From Paenibacillus sp. FSL H8-0537 (lineage in GTDB: Bacteria > Bacillota > Bacilli > Paenibacillales > Paenibacillaceae): DNA of 64,000 bases. Shown one piece after another: positions 20,336 to 29,024 of this stretch. Below the pieces are notes generated by a model. The model was not told the DNA's origin, made no database searches, and saw only the letters and a list, made by a program, of their open reading frames with translations. Numbering within the stretch: the stretch's first letter is position 1; every line of letters starts with the position of its first letter. The position numbers were made by a program, and so were the translations under genes. The DNA lies in contig NZ_CP150290.1 of assembly GCF_038051995.1 (NCBI RefSeq), positions 15,001 to 79,000 of the forward strand. The letters run 5' to 3'.

Positions 20336-20737
20336 ATGATGTCACAGCATTTAGAACCGAAGGTTATTGCAACAGATAAGGCGCCTGCCGCTATCGGACC
20401 TTATTCACAAGCGATTCAGCTTGGAGGACTTCTTTTTACATCGGGGCAAATTCCGCTTAACGCAGCTGGCGAGCTTGTGACGGGCGATATTACGGTGCAG
20501 GCGAACCAAGTATTCCGCAACCTGGAGGCTGTGCTTGCCGAAGCAGGAGCAACACTGCAAAATGTAGTGAAGGCAACTGTCTTTATGAAGGACATGAACC
20601 AGTTTGTGGCGATGAATGAAGTGTATGCTTCTTACTTTGGCGACCACAAACCAGCACGTTCCGCAGTAGAAGTAGCAAGGCTTCCGAAGGATGTCCTTGT
20701 CGAAATTGAAGTGATTGCAGCGATTCCTGTCGAATAG
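20336..20737 (+). CDS. yabJ: RidA family enamine/imine deaminase (YabJ)
   Basis: A 133-aa YjgF/YER057c/UK114 family protein. It hydrolyses reactive 2-aminoacrylate-type intermediates; in B. subtilis yabJ lies in the purR operon. Signature residues include the AIGPYSQAI segment, FTSGQIPL, and the C-terminal [20 protein letters not shown] with the catalytic Arg. Start is one of two adjacent ATG codons (20336 or 20339). Confidence 0.94.
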   Translation: MMSQHLEPKVIATDKAPAAIGPYSQAIQLGGLLFTSGQIPLNAAGELVTGDITVQANQVFRNLEAVLAEAGATLQNVVKATVFMKDMNQFVAMNEVYASYFGDHKPARSAVEVARLPKDVLVEIEVIAAIPVE

Positions 20738-20800
20738 CGTCAGATAAAATTCAAATAGAAAATTTTTTTAAAAATATGCATGTTTTTTCCAAAATAGGAG

Positions 20801-20828
20801 AAGGAATTGGCACAAAAATGTGGAATAT
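20801..20828 (+). promoter_or_regulatory. Sigma-H promoter of spoVG
   Basis: AAGGAATT (20801-20808) and GGAATAT (20822-20828) match the sigma-H consensus, preceded by a very AT-rich tract (about 20745-20780) like the enhancer region of B. subtilis spoVG, whose promoter is the textbook sigma-H promoter. In that species AbrB represses it. Confidence 0.72.
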
Positions 20829-20866
20829 TACACCAAGTCCCAGATAGGCAAAGGTGGTGAACACAA

Positions 20867-21154
20867 GTGCAAATTACTGATGTAAGACTCCGCCGTGTCA
20901 ATTCGGAAGGTCGCATGAAGGCTATTGCTTCCATCACGATTGACAACGAATTCGTCGTTCACGATATCCGTGTAATCGACGGAAACAATGGAATGTTTGT
21001 TGCAATGCCGAGCAAGCGTACCCCCGATGGAGAATTCCGAGATATCGCTCATCCGATTTCTTCGACCACTCGGGAGAAAATTCAAGCTGCCGTACTCGCT
21101 GAGTACGAGCGCGCTGCAACGGAAGAAGAAGTGGCCATTGAAGAGGGTGCTTAA
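20867..21154 (+). CDS. spoVG: Septation/RNA-binding regulator SpoVG
   Basis: A 95-aa protein nearly identical in pattern to SpoVG across Firmicutes ([39 protein letters not shown]). It affects asymmetric division and is a site-specific nucleic-acid-binding protein in several species. It starts at GTG with AAAGGTGGTGA upstream. Flanked by a sigma-H-type promoter and a terminator. Confidence 0.96.
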   Translation: MQITDVRLRRVNSEGRMKAIASITIDNEFVVHDIRVIDGNNGMFVAMPSKRTPDGEFRDIAHPISSTTREKIQAAVLAEYERAATEEEVAIEEGA

Positions 21155-21199
21155 TAGCAGCTTCGTTAAAGGGCAAAAATCAGTATCTGCATGAGGAGA

Positions 21200-21232
21200 T
21201 AAGGGGGCCAAGGGGGCTCCCTTTTCTTTTTG
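21200..21232 (+). terminator. Terminator after spoVG
   Basis: AAGGGGGC, loop, GCTCCCTT (one G-T pair) followed by TTTCTTTTT. Confidence 0.8.
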
Positions 21233-21382
21233 CCCAAGATGGGATATATTCTTGTAGATAGATGGATGCGGCAGGCCATATATATAATAGGACAACAAAG
21301 ATTCAGAGCCTGGTAGAGAAAAGCGGTTTTCATGTTGCAGGCGCTTGTGCTCACTAGACTTTTAACTTGGGAGGAATAGCAA

Positions 21383-22783
21383 TTGAAAGTAATGGCGATT
21401 GTGCTTGCAGCAGGTCAAGGCAAGCGGATGAAATCCAAACGATATAAAGTGCTTCATCACGTATGTGGCAAACCGATGGTAGGCCATGTGCTGGATACGG
21501 TAAAACAGGCGGCTAGCGAGCGGACGGTTGTCATCGTTGGCCATGGCGCAGAGACGGTTAAAGCTTATTTGGGCGAGCAGGCGGAATATGTGCTGCAGGA
21601 ACAGCAGCTAGGTACGGGCCATGCGGTGCGTCAAGCTGAAGCGCTGATTGGCGCAGAAGACGGCAAAACGATCGTTATTTGCGGCGATACGCCGCTGGTG
21701 CGTGCAGAGACGATTCAGGCGATGCTGGCTTTGCAGCAGTCGAGCGGAGCGGCGGCAACGGTGCTGACGGCTTCTTTCGTTGATCCGACAGGCTATGGCC
21801 GGATCATTCGCGGCGAGAGCGGCGAGGTTGAGAGAATCGTCGAGCAGAAGGATTGCACGCCAGAGGAAGCAGCGACGAAGGAAATTAATACGGGTACGTA
21901 TGTGTTTGATAACCGCAAGCTGTTCGAGGCGCTAGCCAAGGTAACAAGCAATAATGCCCAAGGCGAGTTTTATTTGACCGATGTCATTGGCATATTCCGC
22001 CAGGCGGGCGAGTCCGTTCAAGGCTATTGCACAGAGGATACGGCGGAAGCGATCGGCATTAATGACCGTGTAGCGCTTGCTGAAGCGGAAGGCTTGATGC
22101 GGGCGCGCATTAACCGCAAGCATTTAATTGAAGGCGTTACGATTATTGATACAGCATCAACTTATATAGAAGCAGATGTGCAAATTGGTGCCGACACGGT
22201 TATATACTCAGGCACAGTGCTGCGCGGTTCTACGGTTATTGGCGAGGATTGCATCATTGGGCCAAATGCGGATATTCAGGATTCGGTCATCGGAGACGGC
22301 GTTAGCGTTAAATATTCGGTTATCGCCGAATCAGAAGTCGGCAATAAAAGCTCGGTTGGGCCATACGCGAATTTGCGTCCCGGCTCCAAGCTGGGCGAAG
22401 ACTGCAAAATCGGCGATTTTGTCGAGCTGAAAAATGCTACGCTTGGCGACGGCAGCAAGGTATCGCATTTGAGCTATGTGGGCGATGCAGTAGTCGGTAA
22501 AGACGTGAACATCGGCTGCGGCGCGATAACGGTCAATTACGACGGCTTCAATAAGTCGGTGACGGAAATCGGCGATGGCGCGTTTGTCGGCAGCAACGTT
22601 AATTTAATTGCTCCTGTGAAGATTGGCGACGGCGCTTTTGTCGTTGCTGGCTCGACGATTACAAAGGATGTGCCAGCAGGCGATCTAGCGGTTGCGCGTG
22701 CCCGTCAGGAGAACAAGGAAGGCTACGCCGAGAAGATTCGTAATCGTGCGAAAGCGAAGAAGGATAAGAGCAAGAAGGGTTGA
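21383..22783 (+). CDS. glmU: Bifunctional GlcNAc-1-phosphate uridyltransferase / GlcN-1-phosphate acetyltransferase
   Basis: A 466-aa enzyme making UDP-GlcNAc for peptidoglycan. N-terminal uridyltransferase: LAAGQGKRMKSKRYKVLH near residue 6, QQLGTGHAV, and CGDTPLV. C-terminal left-handed beta-helix of hexapeptide repeats from about residue 250, with GPYANLRPG and VNYDG acetyltransferase motifs. It starts at TTG with GGGAGGA upstream. In B. subtilis prs follows glmU; here ctc follows directly after 129 nt. Confidence 0.96.
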   Translation: MKVMAIVLAAGQGKRMKSKRYKVLHHVCGKPMVGHVLDTVKQAASERTVVIVGHGAETVKAYLGEQAEYVLQEQQLGTGHAVRQAEALIGAEDGKTIVICGDTPLVRAETIQAMLALQQSSGAAATVLTASFVDPTGYGRIIRGESGEVERIVEQKDCTPEEAATKEINTGTYVFDNRKLFEALAKVTSNNAQGEFYLTDVIGIFRQAGESVQGYCTEDTAEAIGINDRVALAEAEGLMRARINRKHLIEGVTIIDTASTYIEADVQIGADTVIYSGTVLRGSTVIGEDCIIGPNADIQDSVIGDGVSVKYSVIAESEVGNKSSVGPYANLRPGSKLGEDCKIGDFVELKNATLGDGSKVSHLSYVGDAVVGKDVNIGCGAITVNYDGFNKSVTEIGDGAFVGSNVNLIAPVKIGDGAFVVAGSTITKDVPAGDLAVARARQENKEGYAEKIRNRAKAKKDKSKKG

Positions 22784-22851
22784 TTGTATATCACGGCGAC
22801 GCGAAAGCTGCCTCAAAAGCTGCCCTAAAAAAGGAAGCACCGTTCAGGTTT

Positions 22852-22877
22852 GTTTATTTTTTGGCTAAATAGGGTAA
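22852..22877 (+). promoter_or_regulatory. Sigma-B-type promoter candidate before ctc
   Basis: GTTTAT (22852-22857), 14-bp spacer, GGGTAA (22872-22877) matches the sigma-B consensus GTTTAW-N12-15-GGGWAW. In B. subtilis ctc is a classic sigma-B target. Confidence 0.5.
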
Positions 22878-22912
22878 AGCTATATGGAATATCACTTTTC
22901 TAGGAGGTTTCC

Positions 22913-23563
22913 ATGATGTCTAACTCGATGAATGCCGAAACAAGAACTGCTCTTACAAACGGTGAGCTGCGCTCCCTGAGACAGCGGGGCAAAGTGCCAG
23001 CCGTCGTATATGGCAAACAGCTGTCCCAATCTACATCTGTTTTGCTTGAAGAGAAAGAATTGCTGGCTTTGCTCCGTTCGCATCCAAAGGCCGTACTGGA
23101 ACTGAATATTCCATCCCATGGCAAAAAGCCGGTTATGATAACGGATGTACAGCGTGATCCGGTATCGCGCCAAGTGCTGCATGTGGATTTTCATCAAATT
23201 AACATGAATGAAGAAGTGAAGACGCAGGTTCGTATCGACTTCCTGGGTGAAGCGAACGGGGTGAAGGAAGGCGGCATTTTGCAGGTGATGCTCCATGAGC
23301 TTGAGGTGCAGTGCTTGCCGGGCAGCATTCCGGATTCCATTGAGCTGAACGTGGCGGATTTGGAGATGGGCAGCAACCTGCTCGTCAGCGATATCGAGGT
23401 GCCGAGCGGTGTAGAAGTGAAGTCCGATCCCGAGCAGGTCGTTGTGACCGTGCTGGCTCCTCAGAAGGAAATTTCCGAAGAGGAAGCAGCGGAATCGGCA
23501 GCCGAGTCGTTTGCTCACGAGGTACGCTCCGAGGATGCGAAAGAGGTTGGCAGCAGCTCGTAG
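22913..23563 (+). CDS. ctc: 50S ribosomal protein L25 / general stress protein Ctc
   Basis: A 216-aa protein with an N-terminal L25 5S-rRNA-binding domain (residues about 8-95, including LRQRGKVPAVVYGK) and a C-terminal TL5/Ctc beta domain (about 100-190), then an acidic tail. Ctc binds 5S rRNA in the ribosome under stress in B. subtilis. TAGGAGG precedes ATG 22913; ATG 22916 is also possible. A sigma-B-like promoter lies upstream. pth, its B. subtilis neighbour, is 8.6 kb away here. Confidence 0.94.
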   Translation: MMSNSMNAETRTALTNGELRSLRQRGKVPAVVYGKQLSQSTSVLLEEKELLALLRSHPKAVLELNIPSHGKKPVMITDVQRDPVSRQVLHVDFHQINMNEEVKTQVRIDFLGEANGVKEGGILQVMLHELEVQCLPGSIPDSIELNVADLEMGSNLLVSDIEVPSGVEVKSDPEQVVVTVLAPQKEISEEEAAESAAESFAHEVRSEDAKEVGSSS

Positions 23564-23678
23564 CCTGCAGGCTCGCAGCTCCTAGCTCGTAACGGGTAGG
23601 ACAAGCGCGACCGGCAGCTTCTGCTGGATCATTATTATATAGGTATTGAAGAAACGTTGCCACACGATAAAAGCGGCT

Positions 23679-23717
23679 AGCGGCTCCATGCATTTGCATG
23701 GGGCCGCTTTTTGTTTG
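23679..23717 (+). terminator. Terminator after ctc
   Basis: AGCGGC-T-CCATGC / GCATGG-G-GCCGCT hairpin followed by TTTTTG. No gene is seen in the 235 nt between ctc and the next coding sequence. Confidence 0.88.
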
Positions 23718-23798
23718 TCCGTTAAGGTAGTTGCCCTCAAGCGTCAATGCAATGGATGGCAGCGCCTCGCGACGCCAACATTGAGACGTAGGGCATGC

Positions 23799-24338
23799 TC
23801 AGTTACCTTTTTCAAAAAAGGCTCCCGCCTTGAGCTGGTCCACGAATTGCTGGAGCCAAGCGTAATATTGCACAGCATGCCGCAGCTTCTGCAAATCCTC
23901 CAGGCAGCGCATACGCTCCTCCTCGCTCGTCTTCATGTCCAGAATCAGCTCGCTGAGCAGCGGAATAGTCGATTCGGCCGCTTCTGTCATGACATCCACT
24001 TCGTGCTGAAGCTTTGAGGTGAAAAAGTTTTGGAACGTTTTGAAAAAATCGGTCTCCGCCTGATACAGATCCTGCCGCTCCCGCTTCTCTGGCAGCTTCA
24101 TAATCATTTGCGATGACATTAACGAGCGCACAGCGTAGCTCATGTTGCTTTTGCTCATATTCATATGCGCCTTCATCTCATCGAGCGTCATCGGCTTATC
24201 CTCGAAAAACATAATGCCATATAATTGTCCGAACGAATAGTTCGCCCCGTATAAATTCATCGTTTGCGCGATTGCGTCAATCATCGTTTGGCGCAAGGCC
24301 AGCCGCTGCGTTTCCTGCTCCTCCGTATGGTCTGGCAT
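23799..24338 (-). CDS. GbsR/OpcR-type MarR-family transcriptional regulator
   Basis: A 179-aa winged-helix protein resembling GbsR, the choline-responsive repressor of glycine-betaine genes. The segment FGQLYGIMFFEDKPMTLDEM and the recognition-helix region MNMSKSNMSYAVRSLM are characteristic, with the helical dimerisation tail ending in YYAWLQQF. GGAGG lies 6 nt before ATG 24338; ATG 24344 would leave no spacing. It is divergent from the ABC importer operon at 24564 and is the likely local regulator; the effector is unknown. Confidence 0.8.
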   Translation of the reverse strand: MPDHTEEQETQRLALRQTMIDAIAQTMNLYGANYSFGQLYGIMFFEDKPMTLDEMKAHMNMSKSNMSYAVRSLMSSQMIMKLPEKRERQDLYQAETDFFKTFQNFFTSKLQHEVDVMTEAAESTIPLLSELILDMKTSEEERMRCLEDLQKLRHAVQYYAWLQQFVDQLKAGAFFEKGN

Positions 24339-24563
24339 AACCATCCTCCATTTCTCCCGTCTGCCTCTTGTCCATATTATAGCGAACTCTTAAAAATCCA
24401 GCTTTATATTTGTATCTTTACAAGAAATTAAGCTGGTGATGACGATGCGTTAATAGTTCTACGACATAATGAGTATACAATAAATATTGAATTCATAGAT
24501 TTTTATTTCGGTAAAACGGCTAAATGGGTCATTAATTAAATTTTTATTGAATGGAGAGTTTAG

Positions 24564-25448
24564 GTGTTGAAACGGACAGGATGGTTGAACGAGTTAAAAG
24601 CAGTGCTGTTTACGCTGCCGGCAATGATTCCGATTACGGTCTTCTGGCTGGCGCCGCTGGTGTATGTCTTTTATTTGAGCTTTGTGGAATGGGACTTTAT
24701 GAGTCCGGATAAGCTGTTCGTCGGCTTGGACAATTATGTATATTTGCTGCAAAATCCCGCCTTCTACCAGTCGCTGAGGGTGACGCTTCTATTCTGTCTC
24801 GGCAGTGTGCTGCCTATTATGGCAGGCGGGCTGGGGCTGGCGCTGCTGCTGGGGCGCTCGCTTAAGGGCTCCGCTCTGTATCGGACGCTGGTATTTGCGC
24901 CCTGGGTAACGCCAACGGTGGCCGTGTCAATCGTCTGGTCATGGATATTAGAGCCTAAGGTGGGGCTTGGCAATACGATTCTAGGGGCGATTGGGCTTCC
25001 GGCAATTGGCTGGCTGCAAGACCCCAAATGGGCATTGGTCGGGGTGCTGCTGGTAGGCATCTGGAAATCGGTTGGATGGGCGATGATCTTCTACATTGTA
25101 GCGCTGCGAAGTGTACCGACGGATATGCTGGAGGCGGCAGGGCTGGATGGAGCAGGGGCTGTTCAAAAATTTCTGCACGTAACGCTGCCGCTTATCTCGC
25201 CAACAACGTTCTTCCTGTTCGTTGTGCAGACGATCGAGGCGCTGCAGGCTTACGATTCCATTAATGTATTGACGCAGGGCGGTCCATCAGGCTCGACTCG
25301 GACGCTGCTGTATCTGTATTACCAATCGGCCTTCGAATCATTCCAGGTTGGCGAAGCGTCGTCGATTTCTATCGTTATGATCGTCATTTGCGTTCTATTG
25401 TCCGTTCTATCCTTCACGGTCAGCCGCAAAATGGTGCATTACAACTAG
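24564..25448 (+). CDS. Sugar-type ABC transporter permease (MalF/UgpA-like)
   Basis: A 294-aa inner-membrane permease with about six transmembrane segments. The CUT1-family EAA loop is EAAGLDGAGAVQKFLHVTLP near residues 192-211. It starts at GTG 24564 (TTG 24567 also possible). It forms an importer with the next two genes. No ATPase is encoded in this operon, which is usual for CUT1 systems sharing one MsmK/UgpC-type ATPase. Confidence 0.88.
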   Translation: MLKRTGWLNELKAVLFTLPAMIPITVFWLAPLVYVFYLSFVEWDFMSPDKLFVGLDNYVYLLQNPAFYQSLRVTLLFCLGSVLPIMAGGLGLALLLGRSLKGSALYRTLVFAPWVTPTVAVSIVWSWILEPKVGLGNTILGAIGLPAIGWLQDPKWALVGVLLVGIWKSVGWAMIFYIVALRSVPTDMLEAAGLDGAGAVQKFLHVTLPLISPTTFFLFVVQTIEALQAYDSINVLTQGGPSGSTRTLLYLYYQSAFESFQVGEASSISIVMIVICVLLSVLSFTVSRKMVHYN

Positions 25449-25471
25449 CTAATAGGGAGGAATTTGGAGTT

Positions 25472-26311
25472 ATGAAGGCTGTTTACCAAGCAGGGCTGGC
25501 GCTGCGGCATATTAGCTTGCTGGCTATTGCGCTCGCAATGGCATTTCCATTCTATTGGATGATGACAAGCGCGCTGAAGACAAACGATGAGATTTGGCAG
25601 TTTCCACCGACATTATGGCCGGAGGTGCCGTTATGGAGCAATTATGTGGAGGCGTGGCTTGCAGCACCCTTCGGTCAATACATTGCCAACAGCGTAATGG
25701 TTGCGGGCGCCATTGTCCTTTTGCAAATTATTAATTCAGCGATGATGGCTTACGCTTTGACCCATATGAGATTTCGGTTAAAAGGTTTTTTGACCAGCAT
25801 TATTATGCTCGGTTACATGATTCCAAGCACAGCGGTGTATTTGCCCAGCTATATGATTTTATCCAAGCTCTATTTGCTGGATTCATATGCGGGCCTGATT
25901 ATATCAAACGCGGTCAGCGTCTTCTCGATCTTTCTCATCAGACAGGCCTTTCTGCAAGTGTCGCATGAGATGGTGGAGGCCGGGCAAATCGATGGGGCTT
26001 CGCACAGCCGAATTTTATGGACGATTATGGTGCCGCTGACCCGTGCCTCGTTCGTAGTGCTTGCGCTCATTACGTTCATCTCGCAGTACAACAATTATTT
26101 TTGGCCGATGCTTATTACGAAAAATCCCGATCTCCAGCTCGTGTCGGCGGGACTGCGCAGCTTTTTCGTGGAAGGGGGTGCTTACGGGCTGAAATGGCCG
26201 CTCATTATGGCGGCAAGCTCTTTCACGATTATTCCGCTCTTGCTGCTGTTTCTGTTCGCCCAGCGGACGATTATGCAGAGTGTTAACTTATCTTCTGGCA
26301 TTAAGGGGTAG
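25472..26311 (+). CDS. Sugar-type ABC transporter permease (MalG/UgpE-like)
   Basis: A 279-aa second permease of the importer, with six predicted membrane helices and the EAA loop EAGQIDGASHSRILWTIMVP. GGGAGGAA lies upstream of ATG 25472; a longer in-frame reading from 25388 overlaps the previous gene and is rejected. Spacing of 23 nt indicates co-transcription. Confidence 0.88.
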   Translation: MKAVYQAGLALRHISLLAIALAMAFPFYWMMTSALKTNDEIWQFPPTLWPEVPLWSNYVEAWLAAPFGQYIANSVMVAGAIVLLQIINSAMMAYALTHMRFRLKGFLTSIIMLGYMIPSTAVYLPSYMILSKLYLLDSYAGLIISNAVSVFSIFLIRQAFLQVSHEMVEAGQIDGASHSRILWTIMVPLTRASFVVLALITFISQYNNYFWPMLITKNPDLQLVSAGLRSFFVEGGAYGLKWPLIMAASSFTIIPLLLLFLFAQRTIMQSVNLSSGIKG

Positions 26312-26351
26312 CTTTAAGCAATTAAAATAATAAAAAGTGGAGGAATGGACC

Positions 26352-27710
26352 ATGTTGAAAAAAATGAAATGGGTGAGCACGATGTCGCTCACACTTGCAA
26401 TGGTGACGCTTAGCGCATGTGGACAGACGGCAGGCACGCAGACGGGTGGAGCGGGCAGCAGCAGTACGCCTCAGCAATCGGCAGCAGCCTCGGAGGCGCC
26501 GAAAGCGCCGGTGCAAATTGAGTTTTGGTATGGCCTTGGCGGCAAGCTGGGCGAAAATGTAGAAGCCATTATTAAGAAATTCAATGAATCGCAAAGCGAG
26601 GTCATCGTCAAAGGTGTAGTTCAAGCGGATTACAATGAAACGGAGCAAAAGCTTCAGGCAGCTATTGCGGCTGGACAGCCTCCCGCTGCGGTGCTGGCCT
26701 CCAATGTGGATTGGGCGGCTAAAGGGTATTTTGAGCCGCTGGATGACTATATCGCCGCTGCGCCAGATTTTAAGAAAGAGGATTTTATCCAAACGTTTCT
26801 AGAGCAAGGACAAGTAGCAGGCAAGCAGTATTTTATGCCGATGTATGGTACGACTCAGCTCATGTATTATCGCTTGGACACTTTCGAGAAAGCGGGCATC
26901 AAGCCGGAGGATATCAAAACGTGGGAGGACCTTGCGGCAGCGGCTGAGAAAATGGCGGTGAAGGAAGGCGGCAAAACGACCTTCTATGGCTGGGAACCGA
27001 TGTGGGGCGCAGACAATATGATTGATGCGACGCTCAGCAAGGGCGGCAAAATTTTGAGCGATGACGGAAAGACGGTTGTATTCGATTCGCCGGAATGGAT
27101 TGAGACATGGGATTTATTCCGCAAATGGCTGCATGAAGATAAAACGATGGCGATTCACTCCGGTGGACAAGGCTGGGAGTACTGGTATAAAACGATTGAT
27201 GATGTAATGAAAGGCCAAGCGGCAGGCTATACGGGTTCAAGCGGTGACCAAGGCGATCTGGATTTCAGCATCGTTGGCGCTATGCAGCAGCCGGGCTGGG
27301 AAGGCGTAGGCGAAGGCAAGCCAGTCGCTCGGGCAATTATGGCGGGCGTTCCTGCAAAAGCGAAGGATGAGCAGAAGGAAGCGGCCTTTAAATGGCTGTC
27401 GTTCTTCACGGGAAGCGAAAATACGGCATCGTGGTCGATGAACACAGGTTACATTGCGGTACGTTTATCTGCACAAGATGATCCAGCTTTCAAGGCATTC
27501 AGCGAAACAAATCCACAAATTAAAGTCCCTTTGCAGCAAGCGTCGCACGGCTCGAAGCCATTCCTTGACCCGACAGGCGGCAAAATCAGCGATGCGCTGA
27601 CTGTTGCGGCTGATCAGGTGCAAATCGAGAATATTTCGGCAGAGAAGGCGCTGAAGCAGGCTAAGGAAACCGCGCAGCGTGAGCTGGATAAAGCGTTGAA
27701 GGGCAAATAA
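26352..27710 (+). CDS. Extracellular solute-binding lipoprotein (family 1)
   Basis: A 452-aa binding protein. The signal peptide ends in the lipobox LSAC, giving a lipid-anchored Cys; a Ser/Gly/Ala linker follows. The mature part has the family-1 fold (IEFWYGLGGKLGENVEAIIKK; QYFMPMYGTTQLMYY). These proteins bind sugars or glycerol-phosphate-like compounds for CUT1 importers. GTGGAGG precedes ATG 26352. The ligand cannot be read from sequence; the phosphatase-like downstream genes hint at a phosphorylated substrate. Confidence 0.87.
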   Translation: MLKKMKWVSTMSLTLAMVTLSACGQTAGTQTGGAGSSSTPQQSAAASEAPKAPVQIEFWYGLGGKLGENVEAIIKKFNESQSEVIVKGVVQADYNETEQKLQAAIAAGQPPAAVLASNVDWAAKGYFEPLDDYIAAAPDFKKEDFIQTFLEQGQVAGKQYFMPMYGTTQLMYYRLDTFEKAGIKPEDIKTWEDLAAAAEKMAVKEGGKTTFYGWEPMWGADNMIDATLSKGGKILSDDGKTVVFDSPEWIETWDLFRKWLHEDKTMAIHSGGQGWEYWYKTIDDVMKGQAAGYTGSSGDQGDLDFSIVGAMQQPGWEGVGEGKPVARAIMAGVPAKAKDEQKEAAFKWLSFFTGSENTASWSMNTGYIAVRLSAQDDPAFKAFSETNPQIKVPLQQASHGSKPFLDPTGGKISDALTVAADQVQIENISAEKALKQAKETAQRELDKALKGK

Positions 27711-27713
27711 GCG

Positions 27714-28610
27714 ATGATGGATCGTGTAGCTCGTCTAGCTGGAAGGGAAGATGGCATAGAGCAGGAACAACAGCGAAGTCAGGAACAGCAGCGAAATCAG
27801 GAAAAAGCGCAAGGGAAGCAGCATACAGTTGCTAGCCTTAAGGTTGACGACGGCAAGCCTTGTGACGTTGAAGCCATTCTTTTTGATAAAGATGGAACGA
27901 TTATTGATTTTGTCTCGATGTGGGGGAATTGGAGCGAGCTGCTGGCGAGTCGTTATACGGCGCGCCTTGCGGCTAAAGGCTTGCTGCTGTCCAAAGGGAT
28001 GTTCCCCTCCCTCTGGGGTACCAGCCTTGATGCGGCTGGGAATGTATGCGCGTATGACCGCAACGGTCCGCTTGCGATGGGGACGATGAATGACTTGTAT
28101 GCCATTGCAGCCTTGCAAGGCTATAAGCTCGGCTTGTCTTGGGGAGAATCGATGCAGCTAGTGAGGGAAAGCAAGGAAGAGGCTGATTTGGAGCTGAAAA
28201 GACGAAAATCTGCCATCCCGCTTACGGGCGTTGTCCCTTTTATTGAACAGTGCAAAAAGGCAGGGCTGAAGCTCGGCATCGTCACGGCTGATGATACCGA
28301 AGCGGCGCGAGAGCATTTGGAGTGGATGGGGCTGCTGCCCTATTTCTCCGTCGTTATAGGAGCGGATCTCGTGCCGCGCAGCAAGCCGTTTCCCGATATG
28401 CTGGAGCTGGCTTGCCAGGAGCTTGGTGTTGTCCCTTCGTCGATCGCTATTATTGGCGATACCGATGGCGATATGAGAATGGGGCAGGCAGCAGGGGCGG
28501 CATTATGTATCGGTATAGCGAATCAGGCCGCGAGCGTGCTTCCCTCGGCGGATGTCATCATTGCTTCCTATTCGCAGCTTGTTGTGGAGGAAGCTCATAC
28601 TGAAGGGTGA
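27714..28610 (+). CDS. HAD-family hydrolase with glutamine-rich N-terminus
   Basis: A 298-aa haloacid-dehalogenase-type phosphatase. Motif I is LFDKDGTIID (nucleophile Asp followed by DGT), motif II is LGIVTADDTEAA, motif III is PRSKPFP with its lysine, and motif IV is IIGDTDGDMRMG. Around 40 N-terminal residues rich in Gln, Glu and Arg precede the domain and look like low-complexity extension. It follows the binding-protein gene after 3 nt. Phosphatase activity is inferred; substrate unknown. Confidence 0.83.
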   Translation: MMDRVARLAGREDGIEQEQQRSQEQQRNQEKAQGKQHTVASLKVDDGKPCDVEAILFDKDGTIIDFVSMWGNWSELLASRYTARLAAKGLLLSKGMFPSLWGTSLDAAGNVCAYDRNGPLAMGTMNDLYAIAALQGYKLGLSWGESMQLVRESKEEADLELKRRKSAIPLTGVVPFIEQCKKAGLKLGIVTADDTEAAREHLEWMGLLPYFSVVIGADLVPRSKPFPDMLELACQELGVVPSSIAIIGDTDGDMRMGQAAGAALCIGIANQAASVLPSADVIIASYSQLVVEEAHTEG

Positions 28611-28617
28611 GTAAATA

Positions 28618-28962
28618 GTGGGCTATCTATGGCTGGCACTGGCGATTGTGCTGGAGTTGTCGGGAACAATATCGATGAAACTATCGGCGAGCTTTACGCG
28701 CGTGGTGCCGTCGATTGCTATGTTTATTTTTTATGGAAGCAGCTTTACCTGCCTGAACTTTGCCCTGCGTTATATGCATGTAAGCGTTGCGTATGCGGTA
28801 TGGTCAGGTGTAGGCATTACGCTCATTACAGGGGCCGGCTATATTTGGTTCGGCGAGCGAATCCCGCTTTCGGCTCTGCTATGGGTCGGAGTCATCGTCA
28901 TCGGGGTTGTCGGACTGAATATGAGCATTAGCGCGCATGGCGCGGCGGTTAGAGGAAATTAA
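28618..28962 (+). CDS. Small multidrug resistance (SMR) family transporter
   Basis: A 114-aa protein with four transmembrane helices and the conserved membrane glutamate at residue 13 (LELSGTISMKLS). The SMR family exports cationic drugs; some members export guanidinium. GTG start 8 nt after the HAD gene. Position in an importer operon is unusual; coupling to the operon's chemistry is not clear. Confidence 0.85.
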   Translation: MGYLWLALAIVLELSGTISMKLSASFTRVVPSIAMFIFYGSSFTCLNFALRYMHVSVAYAVWSGVGITLITGAGYIWFGERIPLSALLWVGVIVIGVVGLNMSISAHGAAVRGN

Positions 28963-29024
28963 TGGAGCTAGAGCAGCGAAGCAGCTAAGGTTAAGGAAGC
29001 AATGCAGCAAAGGGAGTTTTAATA

